64,000 nt of DNA from Thelephora terrestris (taxonomy: Eukaryota; Basidiomycota; Agaricomycetes; Thelephorales; Thelephoraceae). This document shows, one piece after another, positions 57,601 through 64,000 of the stretch. Positions within the stretch are counted from its first letter, which is position 1, and every line of letters begins with the position of its first letter. Position numbers and translations under genes: made by a program. The notes below the pieces were generated by a model that did not search any database, was not told where the DNA came from, and saw nothing but the letters and a program-made list of their open reading frames with translations. The stretch lies in NCBI GenBank assembly GCA_015956445.1, contig WIUZ02000019.1, positions 496,001-560,000 on the forward strand, given 5' to 3'.

Positions 57601-57937
57601 CGATCGTCCTGGAAAGTTTGTAAATGCTGGAAGCACCCAAGCGCTCGTGTATAAAACAGATTGAGTGAAAGAATGAAACGTTTTCGAGGGGTTTCGCTAG
57701 ATGAATTTGTAAGGAACGTGAAAATGACACACGGAACAAGAGGATTAGTGATGGCGAGCCAAGGAAGACCGAGCCGGAGACGAGGATGATCTTCGGAAAC
57801 GTCGGAGCTGTCACCAATATCAGGGAGGGGGGTAATGAGGGCGAGATTGCAACAGGGTACAGGGTGTCTGGGACAAGGAAGAGGAAAGCAAACCTGAAAC
57901 GAATAGTTTCCCACCTCCCCGCAAGCCTCGAGGCGTT
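54633..57937. other. 3.3-kb gap without a supported gene
   Basis: The first 600 bases are pyrimidine-rich (T/C tracts) and keep a 159-codon frame open by composition; it codes for a hydrophobic low-complexity peptide and is not taken as a gene. From 55250 to 57900 frames up to 157 codons show no recognisable domain. No tRNA, LTR pair or transposase was seen. Confidence 0.45.
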
Positions 57938-60575
57938 TTAAACGTCGACAACGAGGAAGCCATCCTGGCTTTCGTACATGACGCCATATACGTCCACGTG
58001 GACCTTGGCAAGCTTCGCAATCCGCTCCGCGATACCCTTCATCTCCACGTTCAGCGTCTCCATCCCCAAACTGCCACCCACCACCGTGTCTGACGGGAGA
58101 TACTGTAAAAGTCCAGCTTGATTCAGAACTTGAGGGGCGCCTTGTGAATCCCGCAAGACGGAAACGCTCATCGGAGTGGGACGTGAGGGCGGTGGAAGGT
58201 TGTTGACGTTGTGGTAGCAGGCCATGACCGTGTGGAGCATCGCATCCGCCAGCTTCTCTCTCAGGTGTACCGATAACGGACTCCCAAACTTGAGGTTGCT
58301 TTCACACCACCCCTCAACCAATCCGAGCATCGCCGGATTTGGAGGAAGTGTGGGCCACATCGATTCTAGAGGAGCAAGGCGAGGGATTGACGAGGCTTGA
58401 GACTTCGCCGCCTCCGCTCGCCACTGAAAGTCCTTGGAGCGAGCAGCAACGTGCAGGGCCACATCTCTAACGCTCTTGCGCCACCTCTCTTGCTCGGACT
58501 TGCTGCTTCTAGTCCTCGAGCGCTCTTTGTCCCCAGACCTATGACCATCGTACCTGGAACTGGAGCCCAGTGTGTCCAACTTCCTCGCCTCTGGGATAAA
58601 ACACGACCCTAGCCTTGGTGGGGCGATGGCCCAGATCTCTGACTTGAGTTTCATGAGCTCAGCTTCTACAATCTTTCGACCGACCTTCCCGTTGCCGGCC
58701 CACCCAGACCGGGAAGTCTCAGAAAACACGAGTTGGCGGTACAGAAGGAGGAGCATGTAGATAGCCGTGAGATCGACGGCGTCGGTGATGTATACCCCCA
58801 ACCTGGCGACATCGAGGAAAAGCGTTTCGGGAATTTCGACAGCCAGGCAAGGTGACCGCGTGGTAAACGTGGGAGAGACTCGAGGGGCGGTGGCGTCGGC
58901 GGCTGGTGAAGCAGATACCGGTGAAGAAACCTCGGGGAGCTTTGGATTGAAGACCAGGTTGATGAGGGCCTTGATGACGACAATGTTGATCTGGATGGAT
59001 CGGCGGAGGGAACGGAAGATGGTCGCTGAGGCTTGTGGATCGATTGCGTTCGGTCGGGTAGCGGTCGAGAGCTGAGTGAAGGCTTTTCGTACCCAAGCTC
59101 TTGTGATGGCGAGATCCATGTTCTCTCGTTTTTTCTTGTCTTGGAACGTCATCCGCTCATACTCGGGGGCAGAACGCAAAAGGTAGGGTCGGAGGCCTTG
59201 GAGCAGGTGGTTGGCGAGGTCCTATAGTGGTAAAATTGGAGACCGTAATGAGAAAACGACTAGGAAGCTATGTGATAGATGCTTACCAGTTTCATGAACT
59301 CCAAAACATCGAAGCACATTCGGATAGCTTTGGTTAGGGAGGCGATGTTCCTACCGTCGACGCAGGACTGAGCGGTCTGGATCATAGCCTCAACGTTGTG
59401 GTCTCTCATCGGGGCGCAATGACATTTAAGAGTTTCTCCCAGAAGCCGAAAGAGACCCGAGGCATCCCAGACGCCGTGGTAGATTTCTTGCTGAATCAGT
59501 TCCGGGTCTAGTAAAGATCGGATATGATCGCCCTGTGTCGCGAATTTCTCAGGCGCGGGTTGGAACGTGGTAGGTGCGGGTGTCGGATTGAACATGGCTG
59601 AAGGGAGGGGTTGGATGATAGAGAGCAAGACTTCCAAGAGTTCCGAGAACAGATTACGGATCCTCGAAGCGGTTCGTAACGTCTTGCCGCGAAAATTCGG
59701 GAGGATGACAGCCGCGTTGTGGGTGGAAGGGGAGTGGAAGTCTCCGCAGATACAAACAGGCTCCGCCAACACGCGGCCGTTTTCGTCCCATGTGATGCAC
59801 GTACAATGGCATTCAAGCTCTCGGGCGATAGCGGACCAGTACAGTTCTGCCTGATAGCGCTTCCGGCGACTCGACGTAGGGCGGAATTGAAGTCCGGAGT
59901 CGAACAATAGATCATGGCCTAACCGAGCGTGTTTCGTTTCGGAATTTGAGCAGATGACGGACAATAGTTAGCTTTCTGCCCGCGAGAGAGAGAGAGAGAG
60001 AGTTGAAATGTGGACGACTCACGAAGTTGTGGATTGCACAGGACGACTTCGAGCTCGAGTTCTTTCAAAGTCTCGCGATTCGGAATCGGAAGGAATGAGG
60101 GGATATAAGGAGAGTCCCAATCTATAGTGGACAACGCAGACGGCTTGTGATGTCGGCGGCTCTTTGACAGATCGGATCGAGTAATCGACTCGAGGTAGCC
60201 ATGTGGAGAATCGTCAGGACGGCCGCCTCCGTGCTGCGGTGAAGACGGCGTCTCCTTCCGCCTGTGCTGCAGACCGCTGCCCGTCGGTGAACTGCCGGCA
60301 ACTTGAATCTTAGGGCGTTTTGGTTCACGAGATCGATAGTCCGGAGGCAGATGGTCGGATTCCTCAAAGAACTGGGGGGAGATGTGGCCATCCGAACTTG
60401 TGGGCCACTGGTGGTGTCTCGGAATTGGCAGCAGGCCATCAGCGGGCACAATCTTTATGGGTTCTGGGGATTGGCAGTCTTGAGGAGAGGGGTCATCGCT
60501 GTCAGCTTTGCGTTTCTGAGAGATCTGGCCGAGGGAGGGGGAATCGTGAGCGCCGTCGTCTATGTAGTCGTCCAT
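57938..60575 (-). CDS. TCP11-domain protein, Sok1-like, 822 aa
   Basis: Fungal member of the T-complex 11 family, which includes yeast Sok1, a suppressor in the cAMP/PKA pathway. Minus-strand exons 60575-60023, 59918-59287 and 59221-57938 join in phase to 822 residues. Residues 1-170 are disordered and basic/Pro-rich. The TCP11 domain starts near 200. It carries IARELECHCTCITWD, the family signature LKCHCAPMRDHNVEAMI, FDVLEFMKLDLANHLLQGL and RPYLLRSAPEYERMTFQ. A Ser/Arg-rich loop (RSGDKERSRTRSSKSEQE) interrupts the C-terminal half, and the end reads DVYGVMYESQDGFLVVDV. The first intron is 104 nt, longer than usual, because of a GA microsatellite. Confidence 0.88.
59984..60002. repeat. GA microsatellite
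   Basis: Nineteen bases of alternating G and A inside the first intron of the TCP11 gene (CT repeat in the transcript sense), where it may strengthen the pyrimidine tract. Confidence 0.85.
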
Positions 60576-61620
60576 TGCGAGGGCAGATGGGAGGAAAGGA
60601 AAGAAGGGTCAAGAACCGGCAAACGCGAGGGGTCATGAAGCATTTTACCGGACCAAATGGGTGCGGCCGCATTCAAACCACGATGAATCCAAGTTCGGCT
60701 AATCCAACCAGAAACAACACGTCCGGCCATCGCTTGGACTTGTGCCGTGGTCGGGTTGTCCCTAGCACACGGTTTCATCTCAACGGTCAGACCTTCACCG
60801 GTTCACCCGTCATTTCCAGTCAGCTTAGCCTTGCCTTGCTTTTGCGACAAGGCCAGGACTGGAGCTGTGGAATGAAAACGGTGCATGACCGGCGTGAGAG
60901 TGTTGTATGAAAAACCCCACAGGCGGCGACTGTAATACATAATGGTCTGATGACTTATTAATCCACCCTGGACGTCCATTCGTACGCCCGCCATCTCACG
61001 CCGTCACCTTTCTCGCGGACGGAACAATCTCTCAATCACCGATCCACGTTTCCATTTCCCTCCCACCGGAGAGTCAACATTGCACTCAATCCTGACCAGA
61101 TACACCCTGTGTTCATACCACAAAGCTCCCGGCGTTTGGACCTCAAATTCCGGATGCCACGCCACCTGGAACAATCGTGATTGTTCGGTCAATTTCATGG
61201 CTACTAATCGGTATCAGTATTCAAAGGCTTGTCCAGTGGCCCCGTGCATCTGGAACGTCCGGTACCGTCCAGGCTTTGATAATATACTGACGACTGAACG
61301 AGAATCTTGCTTCCACAAAAAACTTATGGTCTTCGTCCATCCGAGGTCTTTCACCTACCCCCTTGCCGTGCGATATCACAAACATCAAAGGGATCACTGA
61401 AATTTTTCGCCCTCTAGCTGCCCTACCCTTATTGGATACATTGCCGCCCCTGTGGCACTCCATAATACAGAGAGAGGCGCGAACTGATGCAGTAGTTAGC
61501 TTCCCTACCATTCGTCAACTTGCTCAGAGCTCGCAGTGGTTATCGGGTATTCCTATTAATGTCATGCGCGTACGAGGTTGAGCGAAGAAACGTTTATTCC
61601 CAAAGAGATTGATGTGTGGC
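60576..61620. other. intergenic, no gene seen
   Basis: Upstream region of the TCP11 gene and 3' flank of VMA2. Short frames only. Confidence 0.5.
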
Positions 61621-63703
<2,083 letters not shown>

Positions 63704-63861
63704 GATGATACGAGTTCTAAGTGATGGTCGACCTAAAGGGTCCAATCACCGACTTGATGAAGAGAGGTTGCCTCCTCCGTCCAATTTTCCCACAGTCAGT
63801 CACTCTCCTATACATCCCGCAAAACACGACGAATCACGACGCCAGCTAGGCTATACAACTG

Positions 63862-64000
63862 TTACGAGAGTAGTTCTAGAAGTTTCTTCGTTACATCCAC
63901 CAACTCGTTCTCTGGGATAACCGACCTAAAGCAAAATCAAAATCAGAACGTCCTCTCGGCTACACCAGGACTAACCACTCTGTTTCCAATAGAACGTCCT
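63862..64000 (-). CDS. 3' end of an unidentified gene, cut by window edge
   Basis: Minus-strand exons 63976-64000 (continuing beyond the window) and 63862-63925 join across a 50-nt GT-AG intron to read DVLLETEWSVIPENELVDV followed by TKKLLELLS and a TAA stop. The helical, charged C-terminus looks real, but too little is visible to name the family. It lies 158 nt upstream of VMA2 in the same orientation, so the VMA2 promoter must be short or overlap this 3' UTR. Confidence 0.5.

Overview
The window is nuclear DNA of a filamentous basidiomycete, most likely an Agaricomycete. Coding genes are split by many short GT-AG introns, mostly 48-65 nt. Housekeeping genes of fungal type (VMA2, ALG7, a MRPL20-type mitoribosomal protein, a TCP11/Sok1-like gene and a three-RRM protein) sit beside families typical of mushroom-forming fungi: NACHT-WD40 proteins, F-box-like arrays and multiple GSTs. 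The species cannot be named from the sequence alone. Protein identities come from recognising motifs by eye; no database search was run.

Layout. 1-13.8 kb is gene-poor and full of decay: a broken UDP-glycosyltransferase (865-2547), two divergent ORFs of unknown function around a 60-bp tandem repeat (4463-6499), a fragmentary Zn2Cys6 regulator, a GTGA/TCAC-rich repeat, one intact glutathione transferase (10376-11265) and a decayed copy of it just downstream. 13.8-18.7 kb holds a 1,449-residue NACHT-WD40 (NLR-like) gene with ten exons, one of only 7 nt. 19.5-22.6 kb is a compact conserved island: a mitoribosomal protein gene, ALG7 and a DUF427 gene. 24-32.7 kb has two young tandem duplications on the minus strand: a pair of alpha/beta-hydrolases and a pair of GSTs, the latter inside a duplicated block of about 2.1-2.2 kb. 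34.2-36.9 kb is a SulP/SLC26 sulfate permease.

37.2-51.1 kb is the most striking part: eight F-box-like genes in one orientation, spaced about 1.77 kb apart, each with one intron at the same place. Between neighbouring copies lies a decayed copy of the 3' end of the sulfate-permease gene. The array therefore appears to have grown by repeated unequal exchange of a unit running from the last exon of the permease to just upstream of the F-box start codon. One copy is frameshifted, and the last copy carries an expanded acidic tract.

51.8-64 kb is conserved again: a Nam8/Ngr1/Csx1-like RNA-binding protein, a TCP11-domain protein, V-ATPase subunit B and the 3' end of one more gene running off the edge. 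Many apparent frameshifts in the F-box and VMA2 genes vanish once the small introns are placed, so the gene models below were built by checking splice phase at each junction.
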